This document shows positions 10,224 through 24,357 of a stretch of DNA of 64,000 bases, piece after piece; position 1 is the first letter of the stretch; the number at the start of each line of letters is the position of its first letter. The notes beneath the pieces were generated by a model that worked only from the letters and a program-made list of their open reading frames with translations, was not told where the DNA came from and searched no databases. Source of the DNA: Paragordius varius (Eukaryota; Nematomorpha); assembly GCA_964247055.1 (NCBI GenBank), contig OZ176053.1, forward strand, positions 13,206,001-13,270,000, in the 5' to 3' direction. The position numbers were made by a program, and so were the translations under genes.

Positions 10224-11507
10224 AACTTGAGTAATCATGCGACTAGTTTTATACATTAATTTTTAAAGTATTGTTGTAAAAATCGCATATGAAAGAGTTT
10301 GCCAAACTATCTCTATATTTATATGTAGTCCTACTAAGAGAATGTATAAAAAAAATTTTGTTCACCAGTGACCAATATCCGATTTTTAAGGACAAAGTTT
10401 AACTTGAGTATTGATGCGACTTATTGATACGATTAGTTTTATACATTAATTTATAAAGTATTGTTGTAATAATCGGATATGGAAAGAGTTTGTCAAACTA
10501 TCTCTATATTTTGATGTAGTCTTACTAAGAGAATGTATAAAAAATTATTTTGTTCACCGGTGACCAATATCCGATTTATAAGGATTAAGTTTAACTTGAG
10601 TATTGATGCGACTTATTGATACGATTAATTTTATACATTAATTTATAAAGTATTGTTGTAATAATCGGATATGAAAGAGTTTGTCAAACTATCTCTATAT
10701 TTTGATGTAATCTTGCTAAGAGAATGTATAAAAAATAATTTTGTTCACCGGTGACCATTATCCGATTTTTAAGGACAAAGTTTAACTTGAATATTGATGC
10801 GACTAGTTTAATACATTAATTTTTAAAGTATAGTTGTAAAAATCGGATATGAAAGAGTTTGTCAAACTATCTCTATATTTTGATGTAGTCTTACTAAGAG
10901 AATGTATAAAAAATAATTTTTTTCACCGGTGACCAATATCCGATTTTTAAGGACAAAGTTTAACGTGAGTATTGATACGATTTATTGATACGACTAGTTT
11001 TATACATTAATTTTTAAAGTATCGTTGTAAAAATCGAATATGAAAGAGTTTGTCAAACTATCTCTATATTTTGATGTAGTCTTACTAAGAGAATGTATAA
11101 AAAATAATTTTGTTCACCGGTGACCAATATCCGATTTTTAAGGACAAAGTTTAACTTGAGTATTGATGCGACTAGTTTAACACATTAATTTTTACAGTAT
11201 CGTTGTAAAAATCGGATATGAAAGAGTTTGTCAAACTATCTCTAATATTTGATGTAGTCTTACTAAGAGAATGTATAAAAAATAATTTTGTTCACCGGTG
11301 ACCAATTTCCGATTTTTAAGGACAAAGTTTAACTTGAGTATTGATGCGACTAGTTTAATACATTAATTTTTAAAGTATCGTTGTACAATCGGATATGAAA
11401 GAGTTTGTCAAACTATCTCTATATTTTGATGTAGTCTTACTAAGAGAATGTATAAAAAATTATTTTGTTCACCGGGGACCAATATCCGATTTTTAAGGAC
11501 AAAGTTT
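10224..11507 (+). repeat. 1,284-bp heptamer F-G'-H-B-C-D-E
   Basis: This full heptamer is parallel to the hexamer at 8018 but with separate D and E monomers. Private variants include 'ttttacagtatcg' in D and 'accaatttccgat' at its end. The same arrangement occurs at 21970-23253 and, 3 bp shorter, at 16456-17736. Confidence 0.83.
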
Positions 11508-13708
11508 AACTTGAGTAATCATGCGACTAGTTTTATACATTAATTTTTAAAGTATTGTTGTAAAAATCGGATATGAAAGAGTTTGCCAAACTATCTCTAT
11601 ATTTATATGTAGTCCTACTAAGAGAATGTATAAAAAAAATTTTGCTCACCGGTGACCAATATCCGATTTTTAAGGACAAAGTTTAACTTGAGTATTGATG
11701 CGACTTATTGATACGACTAGTTTATACATTAATTTATAAAGTATCGTTGTAAAAATCGGATATGAAAGAGTTTGTCAAACTATCTCTATTATTTGATGTA
11801 GTTTAGCTAAGAGAATGTATAAAAAATTATTTTGTTCACCGGTGACCAATATCCGATTTTTAAGGACAAAGTTTAACTTGAGTATTGATACGATTTATTG
11901 ATACGACTAGTTTTATACATTAATTTTTAAAGTATCGTTGTAAAAATCGGATATGAAAGAGTTTGTCAAACTATCTCTATAATTTGATGTAGTCTTACTA
12001 AGAGAATGTATAAAAGATTATTTTGTTCACCGGTGACCAATATCCGATTTTTAAGGACAAAGTTTAACTTGAATATTGATGCGACTTATTGATACGACTA
12101 GTTTTATACATTAATTTATAAAGTATCGTTGTAAAAATCGGATATGAAAGAGTTTGTCAAACTATCTCTATTATTTGATGTAGTCTTGCTAAGAGAATGT
12201 ATAAAAAATTATTTTGTTCACCGGTGACCAATATCCGATTTTTAAGGACAAAGTTTAACTTGAGTATTGATGCGACTAGTTTAATACATTAATTTTTAAA
12301 GTATCGTTGTAAAAATCGGATATGAAAGAGTTTGTCAAACTATCTCTATATTTTGATGTAGTCTTACTAAGAGAATGTATAAAAAATTATTTTGTTCACC
12401 GGGGACCAATATCCGATTTTTAAGGATAAGTTTAACTTGAGTATTGATGCGACTTATTGATACGACTAGTTTTATACATTAATTTATAAAGTATCGTTGT
12501 AAAAATCGGATATGAAAGAGTTTGTCAAAATATCTCTATTATTTGATGTAGTCTTACTAAGAGAATGTATAAAAAATAATTTTGTTCACCGGTGACCAAT
12601 ATCCGATTTTTAAGGACAAAGTTTAACTTGAGTTTTGATGCGACTGGTTTAATACCATAATTTTTAAAGTATCGTTGTACAATCCGGATATGAAAGAGTT
12701 TGTCAAACTATCTTTATATTTTGATGTAGTCTTACTAAGAAAATGTATAAAAAACTATTTTGTTCACCGGTGACCAATATCCGATTTTTAAGGACAAAGT
12801 TTAACTTGAGTATTGATGCGACTAGTTTAATACATTAATTTTTAAAGTATCGTTGTAAAAATCGGATATGGAAAGAGTTTGTCAAACTATCTCTATATTT
12901 TGATGTAGTCTTACTAAGAAAATGTATAAAAAATAATTTTGTTCACCGGTGACCAATATCCGATTTTTAAGGACAAAGTTTAACTTAAGTATTGATGCGA
13001 CTAGTTTAACACATTAATTTTTAAAGTATCGTTGTAAAAATCGGATATGGAAAGAGTTTGTCAAACTATCTCTATATTTTGATGTAGTCTTACTAAGAAA
13101 ATGTATAAAAAATTATTTTGTTCACCGGTGACCAATATCCGATTTTTAAGGACAAAGTTTAACTTGAGTATTGATGCGACTAGTTTAATACATTAATTTT
13201 TAAAGTATCGTTGTAAAAATCGGATATGGAAAGAGTTTGTCAAACTATCTCTATATTTTGATGTAGTCTTACTAAGAGAATGTATAAAAAAATATTTTGT
13301 TCACCGGGGACCAATATCCGATTTTTAAGGACAAAGTTTAACTTGAGTATTGATGCGACTTATTGATACGATTAGTTTTATACATTAATTTATAAAGTAT
13401 TGTTGTAATAATCGGATATGAAAGAGTTCGTCAAACTATCTCTATATTTTAATGTAGTCTTGCTAAGAGAATGTATAAAAAATAACTTTGTTCACCGGTG
13501 ACCAATATCCGATTTTTAAGGACAAAGTTTAACTTGAATATTGATGCGACTAGTTTAATACATTAATTTTTAAAGTATAGTTGTAAAAATCGGATATGAA
13601 AGAGTTTGTCAAACTATCTCTATATTTTGATGTAGTCTTACTAAGAGAATGTATAAAAAATTATTTTGTTCACCGGGGACCAATATCCGATTTTTAAGGA
13701 CAAAGTTT
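11508..13708 (+). repeat. 2,201-bp higher-order repeat, copy 1 (12 monomers)
   Basis: Monomer starts are 11508, 11685, 11875, 12066, 12257, 12434, 12625, 12803, 12982, 13161, 13340 and 13531, with lengths 177, 190, 191, 191, 177, 191, 178, 179, 179, 179, 191 and 178 (sum 2,201). Types in order: F, G, C-like, L, S with 'ggataag' end, L with 'caaaatatc', 'gttttg' short, K, K with 'taacac', K with CGGGG end, H-like with 'ttcgtc', and a chimeric B. Confidence 0.9.
13531..13708 (+). repeat. Chimeric B monomer at the 2,201-bp junction
   Basis: It starts as B ('aacttgaatatt', 'gtatagttg') but ends 'attattttgttcaccgggg', the end normally found on the monomer before F. The matching copy-2 monomer (15732) has the ordinary B end. 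Confidence 0.85.
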
Positions 13709-15909
13709 AACTTGAGTAATCATGCGACTAGTTTTATACATTAATTTTTAAAGTATTGTTGTAAAAATCGGATATGAAAGAGTTTGCCAAACTATCTCTA
13801 TATTTATATGTAGTCCTACTAAGAGAATGTATAAAAAAAATTTTGCTCACCGGTGACCAATATCCGATTTTTAAGGACAAAGTTTAACTTGAGTATTGAT
13901 GCGACTTATTGATACGACTAGTTTATACATTAATTTATAAAGTATCGTTGTAAAAATCGGATATGAAAGAGTTTGTCAAACTATCTCTATTATTTGATGT
14001 AGTTTAGCTAAGAGAATGTATAAAAAATTATTTTGTTCACCGGTGACCAATATCCGATTTTTAAGGACAAAGTTTAACTTGAGTATTGATACGATTTATT
14101 GATACGACTAGTTTTATACATTAATTTTTAAAGTATCGTTGTAAAAATCGGATATGAAAGAGTTTGTCAAACTATCTCTATAATTTGATGTAGTCTTACT
14201 AAGAGAATGTATAAAAGATTATTTTGTTCACCGGTGACCAATATCCGATTTTTAAGGACAAAGTTTAACTTGAGTATTGATGCGACTTATTGATACGACT
14301 AGTTTTATACATTAATTTATAAAGTATCGTTGTAAAAATCGGATATGAAAGAGTTTGTCAAACTATCTCTATTATTTGATGTAGTCTTGCTAAGAGAATG
14401 TATAAAAAATTATTTTGTTCACCGGTGACCAATATCCGATTTTTAAGGACAAAGTTTAACTTGAGTATTGATGCGACTAGTTTAATACATTAATTTTTAA
14501 AGTATCGTTGTAAAAATCGGATATGAAAGAGTTTGTCAAACTATCTCTATATTTTGATGTAGTCTTACTAAGAGAATGTATAAAAAATTATTTTGTTCAC
14601 CGGGGACCAATATCCGATTTTTAAGGATAAGTTTAACTTGAGTATTGATGCGACTTATTGATACGACTAGTTTTATACATTAATTTATAAAGTATCGTTG
14701 TAAAAATCGGATATGAAAGAGTTTGTCAAAATATCTCTATTATTTGATGTAGTCTTACTAAGAGAATGTATAAAAAATAATTTTGTTCACCGGTGACCAA
14801 TATCCGATTTTTAAGGACAAAGTTTAACTTGAGTTTTGATGCGACTGGTTTAATACCATAATTTTTAAAGTATCGTTGTACAATCCGGATATGAAAGAGT
14901 TTGTCAAACTATCTTTATATTTTGATGTAGTCTTACTAAGAAAATGTATAAAAAACTATTTTGTTCACCGGTGACCAATATCCGATTTTTAAGGACAAAG
15001 TTTAACTTGAGTATTGATGCGACTAGTTTAATACATTAATTTTTAAAGTATCGTTGTAAAAATCGGATATGGAAAGAGTTTGTCAAACTATCTCTATATT
15101 TTGATGTAGTCTTACTAAGAAAATGTATAAAAAATAATTTTGTTCACCGGTGACCAATATCCGATTTTTAAGGACAAAGTTTAACTTGAGTATTGATGCG
15201 ACTAGTTTAACACATTAATTTTTAAAGTATCGTTGTAAAAATCGGATATGGAAAGAGTTTGTCAAACTATCTCTATATTTTGATGTAGTCTTACTAAGAA
15301 AATGTATAAAAAATTATTTTGTTCACCGGTGACCAATATCCGATTTTTAAGGACAAAGTTTAACTTGAGTATTGATGCGACTAGTTTAATACATTAATTT
15401 TTAAAGTATCGTTGTAAAAATCGGATATGGAAAGAGTTTGTCAAACTATCTCTATATTTTGATGTAGTCTTACTAAGAGAATGTATAAAAAAATATTTTG
15501 TTCACCGGGGACCAATATCCGATTTTTAAGGACAAAGTTTAACTTGAGTATTGATGCGACTTATTGATACGATTAGTTTTATACATTAATTTATAAAGTA
15601 TTGTTGTAATAATCGGATATGAAAGAGTTCGTCAAACTATCTCTATATTTTAATGTAGTCTTGCTAAGAGAATGTATAAAAAATAACTTTGTTCACCGGT
15701 GACCAATATCCGATTTTTAAGGACAAAGTTTAACTTGAATATTGATGCGACTAGTTTAATACATTAATTTTTAAAGTATAGTTGTAAAAATCGGATATGA
15801 AAGAGTTTGTCAAACTATCTCTATATTTTGATGTAGTCTTACTAAGAGAATGTATAAAAAATAATTTTGTTCACCGGTGACCAATATCCGATTTTTAAGG
15901 ACAAAGTTT
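13709..15909 (+). repeat. 2,201-bp higher-order repeat, copy 2
   Basis: This copy is nearly identical to copy 1. Differences I saw are 'cttgaatatt' at 12066 versus 'cttgagtatt' at 14267, and 'cttaagt' at 12982 versus 'cttgagt' at 15183. The last monomer (15732) ends with the normal B end (CGGTGACC), whereas the matching copy-1 monomer has a CGGGG end. The unit therefore breaks there and is not followed by a third copy. Confidence 0.88.
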
Positions 15910-17736
15910 AACTTGAGTATTGATACGATTAATTGATACGACTAGTTTTATACATTAATTTTTAAAGTATCGTTGTAAAAATCGGATATGAAAGAGTTTG
16001 TCAAACTATCTCTATATTTTGATGTAGTCTTACTAAGAGAATGTATAAAAAATAATTTTGTTCACCAGTGACCAATATCCGATTTTTAGGACAAAGTTTA
16101 ACTTGAGTATTGATGCGACTAGTTTAACACATTAATTTTTAAAGTATCGTTGTAAAAATCGGATATGAAAGAGTTTGTCAAACTATCTCTATATTTTGAT
16201 GTAGTCTTACTAAGAAAATGTATAAAAAATAATTTTGTTCACCGGTGACCAATATCCGATTTTTAAGGACAAAGTTTAACTTGAGTATTGATGCGACTAG
16301 TTTAATACATTAATTTTTAAAGTATCGTTGTAAAAATCGGATATGAAAGAGTTTGTCAAACTATCTCTATATTTTGATGTAGTCTTACTAAGAGAATGTA
16401 TAAAACATTATTTTGTTCACCGGGGACCAATATCCGATTTTTAAGGACAAAGTTTAACTTGAGTAATCATGCGAATAGTTTTATACATTAATTTTTAAAG
16501 TATTGTTGTAAAAATCGCATATGAAAGAGTTTGCCAAACTATCTCTATATTTATATGTAGTCCTACTAAGAGAATGTATAAAAAAAATTTTGTTCACCAG
16601 TGACCAATATCCGATTTTTAAGGACAAAGTTTAACTTGAGTATTGATGCGACTTATTGATACGATTAGTTTTATACATTAATTTATAAAGTATTGTTGTA
16701 ATAATCGGATATGGAAAGAGTTTGTCAAACTATCTCTATATTTTGATGTAGTCTTACTAAGAGAATGTATAAAAAATTATTTTGTTCACCGGTGACCAAT
16801 ATCCGATTTATAAGGATTAAGTTTAACTTGAGTATTGATGCGACTTATTGATACGATTAGTTTTATACATTAATTTATAAAGTATTGTTGTAATAATCGG
16901 ATATGAAAGAGTTTGTCAAACTATCTCTATATTTTGATGTAATCTTGCTAAGAGAATGTATAAAAAATAATTTTGTTCACCGGTGACCAATATCCGATTT
17001 TTAAGGACAAAGTTTAACTTGAATATTGATGCGACTAGTTTAATACATTAATTTTTAAAGTATAGTTGTAAAAATCGGATATGAAAGAGTTTGTCAAACT
17101 ATCTCTATATTTTGATGTAGTCTTACTAAGAGAATGTATAAAAAATAATTTTGTTCACCGGTGACCAATATCCGATTTTTAAGGACAAAGTTTAACGTGA
17201 GTATTGATACGATTTATTGATACGACTAGTTTTATACATTAATTTTTAAAGTATCGTTGTAAAAATCGAATATGAAAGAGTTTGTCAAACTATCTCTATA
17301 TTTTGATGTAGTCTTACTAAGAGAATGTATAAAAAATAATTTTGTTCACCGGTGACCAATATCCGATTTTTAAGGACAAAGTTTAACTTGAGTATTGATG
17401 CGACTAGTTTAACACATTAATTTTTAAAGTATCGTTGTAAAAATCGGATATGAAAGAGTTTGTCAAACTATCTCTAATATTTGATGTAGTCTTACTAAGA
17501 GAATGTATAAAAAATAATTTTGTTCACCGGTGACCAATATCCGATTTTTAAGGACAAAGTTTAACTTGAGTATTGATGCGACTAGTTTAATACATTAATT
17601 TTTAAAGTATCGTTGTTCAATCGGATATGAAAGAGTTTGTCAAACTATCTCTATATTTTGATGTAGTCTTACTAAGAGAATGTATAAAAAATTATTTTCA
17701 CCGGGGACCAATATCCGATTTTTAAGGACAAAGTTT
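15910..17736 (+). repeat. 'attaattg' triplet followed by a 1,281-bp heptamer
   Basis: 15910-16455 is the long 'gattaattg', 'taacac' short and CGGGG short triplet. 16456-17736 is F-G'-H-B-C-D-E, 3 bp shorter than the usual 1,284 because the E monomer lost three bases before 'caccgggg' near 17698. E also reads 'gttgttcaatcgg' instead of 'gttgtacaatcgg'. Confidence 0.8.
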
Positions 17737-20685
17737 AACTTGAGTAATCATGCGACTACTTTTATACATTAATTTTTAAAGTATTGTTGTAAAAATCGGA
17801 TATGAAAGAGTTTGCCAAACTATCTCTATATTTATATGTAGTCCTACTAAGAGAATGTATAAAAAAAATTTTGCTCACCGGTGACCAATATCCGATTTTT
17901 AAGGACAAAGTTTAACTTGAGTATTGATGCGACTTATTGATACGACTAGTTTATACATTAATTTATAAAGTATCGTTGTAAAAATCGGATATGAAAGAGT
18001 TTGTCAAACTATCTCTATTATTTGATGTAGTTTAGCTAAGAGAATGTATAAAAAATTATTTTGTTCACCGGTGACCAATATCCGATTTTTAAGGACAAAG
18101 TTTAACTTGAGTATTGATGCGACGAGTTTAATACATTAATTTTTAAAGTATAGTTGTAAAAATCGGATATGAAAGAGTTTGTCAAACTATCTCTATATTT
18201 TGATGTAGTCTTACTAAGAGCATGTATAAAAAATAATTTTGTTCACCGGTGACCAATATCCGATTTTTAAGGACAAAGTTTAACTTGAGTATTGATACGA
18301 TTTATTGATACGACTAGTTTTATACATTAATTTTTAAAGTATCGTTGTAAAAATCGGATATGAAAGAGTTTGTCAAACTATCTCTATAATTTGATGTAGT
18401 CTTACTAAGAGAATGTATAAAAGATTATTTTGTTCACCGGTGACCAATATCCGATTTTTAAGGACAAAGTTTAACTTGAGTATTGATGCGACTTATTGAT
18501 ACGACTAGTTTTATACATTAATTTATAAAGTATCGTTGTAAAAATCGGATATGAAAGAGTTTGTCAAACTATCTCTATTATTTGATGTAGTCTTGCTAAG
18601 AGAATGTATAAAAAATTATTTTGTTCACCGGTGACCAATATCCGATTTTTAAGGACAAAGTTTAACTTGAGTATTGATGCGACTAGTTTAATACATTAAT
18701 TTTTAAAGTATCGTTGTAAAAATCGGATATGAAAGAGTTTGTCAAACTATCTCTATATTTTGATGTAGTCTTACTAAGAGAATGTATAAAAAATTATTTT
18801 GTTCACCGGGGACCAATAACCGATTTTTAAGGACAAAGTTTAACTTGAGTATTGATGCGACTTATTGATACGATTAGTTTTATACATTAATTTATAAAGT
18901 ATTGTTGTAATAATCGGATATGAAAGAGTTCGTCAAACTATCTCTATATTTTAATGTAGTCTTGCTAAGAGAATGTATAAAAAATAACTTTGTTCACCGG
19001 TGACCAATATCCGATTTTTAAGGACAAAGTTTAACTTGAATATTGATGCGACTAGTTTAATACATTAATTTTTAAAGTATAGTTGTAAAAATCGGATATG
19101 AAAGAGTTTGTCAAACTATCTCTATATTTTGATGTAGTCTTACTAAGAGCATGTATAAAAAATAATTTTGTTCACCGGTGACCAATATCCGATTTTTAAG
19201 GACAAAGTTTAACTTGAGTATTGATACGATTTATTGATACGACTAGTTTTATACATTAATTTTTAAAGTATCGTTGTAAAAATCGGATATGAAAGAGTTT
19301 GTCAAACTATCTCTATAATTTGATGTAGTCTTACTAAGAGAATGTATAAAAGATTATTTTGTTCACCGGTGACCAATATCCGATTTTTAAGGACAAAGTT
19401 TAACTTGAGTATTGATGCGACTTATTGATACGACTAGTTTTATACATTAATTTATAAAGTATCGTTGTAAAAATCGGATATGAAAGAGTTTGTCAAACTA
19501 TCTCTATTATTTGATGTAGTCTTACTAAGAGAATGTATAAAAAATTATTTTGTTCACCGGTGACCAATATCCGATTTTTAAGGACAAAGTTTAGCTTGAG
19601 TATTGATGCGACTAGTTTAATACATTAATTTTTAAAGTATCGTTGTAAAAATCGGATATGAAAGAGTTTGTCAAACTATCTCTATATTTTGATGTAGTCT
19701 TACTAAGAGAATGTATAAAAAATTATTTTGTTCACCGGGGACCAATAACCGATTTTTAAGGACAAAGTTTAACTTGAGTATTGATGCGACTTATTGATAC
19801 GATTAGTTTTATACATTAATTTATAAAGTATTGTTGTAATAATCGGATATGAAAGAGTTCGTCAAACTATCTCTATATTTTAATGTAGTCTTGCTAAGAG
19901 AATGTATAAAAAATAACTTTGTTCACCGGTGACCAATATCCGATTTTTAAGGACAAAGTTTAACTTGAATATTGATGCGACTAGTTTAATACATTAATTT
20001 TTAAAGTATAGTTGTAAAAATCGGATATGAAAGAGTTTGTCAAACTATCTCTATATTTTGATGTAGTCTTACTAAGAGAATGTATAAAAAATAATTTTGT
20101 TCACCGGTGACCAATATCCGATTTTTAAGGACAAAGTTTAACTTGAGTATTGATACGATTAATTGATACGACTAGTTTTATACATTAATTTTTAAAGTAT
20201 CGTTGTAAAAATCGGATATGAAAGAGTTTGTCAAACTATCTCTATATTTTGATGTAGTCTTACTAAGAGAATGTATAAAAAATAATTTTGTTCACCAGTG
20301 ACCAATATCCGATTTTTAGGACAAAGTTTAACTTGAGTATTGATGCGACTAGTTTAACACATTAATTTTTAAAGTATCGTTGTAAAAATCGGATATGAAA
20401 GAGTTTGTCAAACTATCTCTATAATTTGATGTAGTCTTACTAAGAGAATGTATAAAAAATAATTTTGTTCACCGGTGACCAATATCCGATTTTTAAGGAC
20501 AAAGTTTAACTTGAGTATTGATGCGACAAGTTTAATACATTAATTTTTAAAGTATCGTTGTAAAAATCGGATATGAAAGAGTTTGTCAAACTATCTCTAT
20601 ATTTTGATGTAGTCTTACTAAGAGAATGTATAAAAAATTATTTTGTTCACCGGGGACCAATATCCGATTTTTAAGGACAAAGTTT
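17737..20685 (+). repeat. F-G block with a ~929-bp pentamer repeat
   Basis: Starts run 17737 (F), 17914 (G), 18104, 18282, 18473, 18664, 18842, 19033, 19211, 19402, 19593 and 19771. Sequence from about 18.15 to 18.84 kb recurs at +929. Shared private variants are 'agagcatg' (18221 and 19150) and 'accaataacc' (18812 and 19741). From 19771 an H-like 'ttcgtc' monomer, B and the 'attaattg' triplet lead to F at 20686. Confidence 0.8.
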
Positions 20686-21969
20686 AACTTGAGTAATCAT
20701 GCGACTAGTTTTATACATTAATTTTTAAAGTATTGTTGTAAAAATCGCATATGAAAGAGTTTGCCAAACTATCTCTATATTTATATGTAGTCCTACTAAG
20801 AGAATGTATAAAAAAAATTTTGTTCACCAGTGACCAATATCCGATTTTTAAGGACAAAGTTTAACTTGAGTATTGATGCGACTTATTGATACGATTAGTT
20901 TTATACATTAATTTATAAAGTATTGTTGTAATAATCGGATATGGAAAGAGTTTGTCAAACTATCTCTATATTTTGATGTAGTCTTACTAAGAGAATGTAT
21001 AAAAAATTATTTTGTTCACCGGTGACCAATATCCGATTTATAAGGATTAAGTTTAACTTGAGTATTGATGCGACTTATTGATACGATTAGTTTTATACAT
21101 TAATTTATAAAGTATTGTTGTAATAATCGGATATGAAAGAGTTCGTCAAACTATCTCTATATTTTAATGTAGTCTTGCTAAGAGAATGTATAAAAAATAA
21201 CTTTGTTCACCGGTGACCAATATCCGATTTTTAAGGACAAAGTTTAACTTGAATATTGATGCGACTAGTTTAATACATTAATTTTTAAAGTATAGTTGTA
21301 AAAATCGGATATGAAAGAGTTTGTCAAACTATCTCTATATTTTGATGTAGTCTTACTAAGAGAATGTATAAAAAATAATTTTGTTCACCGGTGACCAATA
21401 TCCGATTTTTAAGGACAAAGTTTAACTTGAGTATTGATACGATTAATTGATACGACTAGTTTTATACATTAATTTTTAAAGTATCGTTGTAAAAATCGGA
21501 TATGAAAGAGTTTGTCAAACTATCTCTATATTTTGATGTAGTCTTACTAAGAGAATGTATAAAAAATAATTTTGTTCACCAGTGACCAATATCCGATTTT
21601 TAGGACAAAGTTTAACTTGAGTATTGATGCGACTAGTTTAACACATTAATTTTTAAAGTATCGTTGTAAAAATCGGATATGAAAGAGTTTGTCAAACTAT
21701 CTCTATATTTTGATGTAGTCTTACTAAGAGAATGTATAAAAAATAATTTTGTTCACCGGTGACCAATATCCGATTTTTAAGGACAAAGTTTAACTTGAGT
21801 ATTGATGCGACTAGTTTAATACATTAATTTTTAAAGTATCGTTGTAAAAATCGGATATGAAAGAGTTTGTCAAACTATCTCTATATTTTGATGTAGTCTT
21901 ACTAAGAGAATGTATAAAAAATTATTTTGTTCACCGGGGACCAATATCCGATTTTTAAGGACAAAGTTT
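20686..21969 (+). repeat. 1,284-bp heptamer F-G'-H'-B-L-S-S
   Basis: F is followed by G' ('aaggattaag' end), an H-like monomer with 'gagttcgtc', B, the 'gattaattg' long monomer, the 'taacac' short monomer and a CGGGG short monomer. It has the same total length as the F-G'-H-B-C-D-E heptamer but different contents. Confidence 0.78.
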
Positions 21970-23253
21970 AACTTGAGTAATCATGCGACTAGTTTTATAC
22001 ATTAATTTTTAAAGTATTGTTGTAAAAATCGCATATGAAAGAGTTTGCCAAACTATCTCTATATTTATATGTAGTCCTACTAAGAGAATGTATAAAAAAA
22101 ATTTTGTTCACCAGTGACCAATATCCGATTTTTAAGGACAAAGTTTAACTTGAGTATTGATGCGACTTATTGATACGATTAGTTTTATACATTAATTTAT
22201 AAAGTATTGTTGTAATAATCGGATATGGAAAGAGTTTGTCAAACTATCTCTATATTTTGATGTAGTCTTACTAAGAGAATGTATAAAAAATTATTTTGTT
22301 CACCGGTGACCAATATCCGATTTATAAGGATTAAGTTTAACTTGAGTATTGATGCGACTTATTGATACGATTAGTTTTATACATTAATTTATAAAGTATT
22401 GTTGTAATAATCGGATATGAAAGAGTTTGTCAAACTATCTCTATATTTTGATGTAATCTTGCTAAGAGAATGTATAAAAAATAATTTTGTTCACCGGTGA
22501 CCAATATCCGATTTTTAAGGACAAAGTTTAACTTGAATATTGATGCGACTAGTTTAATACATTAATTTTTAAAGTATAGTTGTAAAAATCGGATATGAAA
22601 GAGTTTGTCAAACTATCTCTATATTTTGATGTAGTCTTACTAAGAGAATGTATAAAAAATAATTTTGTTCACCGGTGACCAATATCCGATTTTTAAGGAC
22701 AAAGTTTAACGTGAGTATTGATACGATTTATTGATACGACTAGTTTTATACATTAATTTTTAAAGTATCGTTGTAAAAATCGAATATGAAAGAGTTTGTC
22801 AAACTATCTCTATATTTTGATGTAGTCTTACTAAGAGAATGTATAAAAAATAATTTTGTTCACCGGTGACCAATATCCGATTTTTAAGGACAAAGTTTAA
22901 CTTGAGTATTGATGCGACTAGTTTAACACATTAATTTTTAAAGTATCGTTGTAAAAATCGGATATGAAAGAGTTTGTCAAACTATCTCTAATATTTGATG
23001 TAGTCTTACTAAGAGAATGTATAAAAAATAATTTTGTTCACCGGTGACCAATATCCGATTTTTAAGGACAAAGTTTAACTTGAGTATTGATGCGACTAGT
23101 TTAATACATTAATTTTTAAAGTATCGTTGTACAATCGGATATGAAAGAGTTTGTCAAACTATCTCTATATTTTGATGTAGTCTTACTAAGAGAATGTATA
23201 AAAAATTATTTTGTTCACCGGGGACCAATATCCGATTTTTAAGGACAAAGTTT
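21970..23253 (+). repeat. 1,284-bp canonical heptamer F-G'-H-B-C-D-E
   Basis: Starts are 21970, 22147, 22339, 22530, 22708, 22899 and 23077, with lengths 177, 192, 191, 178, 191, 178 and 177 (sum 1,284). This is the cleanest instance of the arrangement and a useful reference for typing monomers elsewhere. Confidence 0.88.
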
Positions 23254-24357
23254 AACTTGAGTAATCATGCGACTACTTTTATACTTAATTTTTAAAGTAT
23301 TGTTGTAAAAATCGGATATGAAAGAGTTTGCCAAACTATCTCTATATTTATATGTAGTCCTACTAAGAGAATGTATAAAAAAAATTTTGCTCACCGGTGA
23401 CCAATATCCGATTTTTAAGGACAAAGTTTAACTTGAGTATTGATGCGACTTATTGATACGACTAGTTTATACATTAATTTATAAAGTATCGTTGTAAAAA
23501 TCGGATATGAAAGAGTTTGTCAAACTATCTCTATTATTTGATGTAGTTTAGCTAAGAGAATGTATAAAAAATTATTTTGTTCACCGGTGACCAATATCCG
23601 ATTTTTAAGGACAAAGTTTAACTTGAGTATTGATGCGACGAGTTTAATACATTAATTTTTAAAGTATAGTTGTAAAAATCGGATATGAAAGAGTTTGTCA
23701 AACTATCTCTATATTTTGATGTAGTCTTACTAAGAGCATGTATAAAAAATAATTTTGTTCACCGGTGACCAATATCCGATTTTTAAGGACAAAGTTTAAC
23801 TTGAGTATTGATACGATTTATTGATACGACTAGTTTTATACATTAATTTTTAAAGTATCGTTGTAAAAATCGGATATGAAAGAGTTTGTCAAACTATCTC
23901 TATAATTTGATGTAGTCTTACTAAGAGAATGTATAAAAGATTATTTTGTTCACCGGTGACCAATATCCGATTTTTAAGGACAAAGTTTAACTTGAGTATT
24001 GATGCGACTTATTGATACGACTAGTTTTATACATTAATTTATAAAGTATCGTTGTAAAAATCGGATATGAAAGAGTTTGTCAAACTATCTCTATTATTTG
24101 ATGTAGTCTTGCTAAGAGAATGTATAAAAAATTATTTTGTTCACCGGTGACCAATATCCGATTTTTAAGGACAAAGTTTAACTTGAGTATTGATGCGACT
24201 AGTTTAATACATTAATTTTTAAAGTATCGTTGTAAAAATCGGATATGAAAGAGTTTGTCAAACTATCTCTATATTTTGATGTAGTCTTACTAAGAGAATG
24301 TATAAAAAATTATTTTGTTCACCGGGGACCAATATCCGATTTTTAAGGACAAAGTTT
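23254..24357 (+). repeat. 1,104-bp hexamer with a 1-bp-deleted F
   Basis: F at 23254 is 176 bp because 'atacattaat' became 'atacttaat'. The rest matches the hexamer at 9120: G ('tagtttagc'), B-like with 'gcgacgag' and 'agagcatg', C-like with 'aaaagatt', L and a CGGGG short monomer. Confidence 0.82.

Noticed and set aside
23239-23424. A 61-codon open reading frame on the minus strand
   Set aside because: It lies inside satellite sequence, mostly in the F monomer that lost one base near 23284, which shifts the frame past stops present in other copies. The equivalent sequence in some 37 other F monomers is not open, and there is no sign of a conserved protein.
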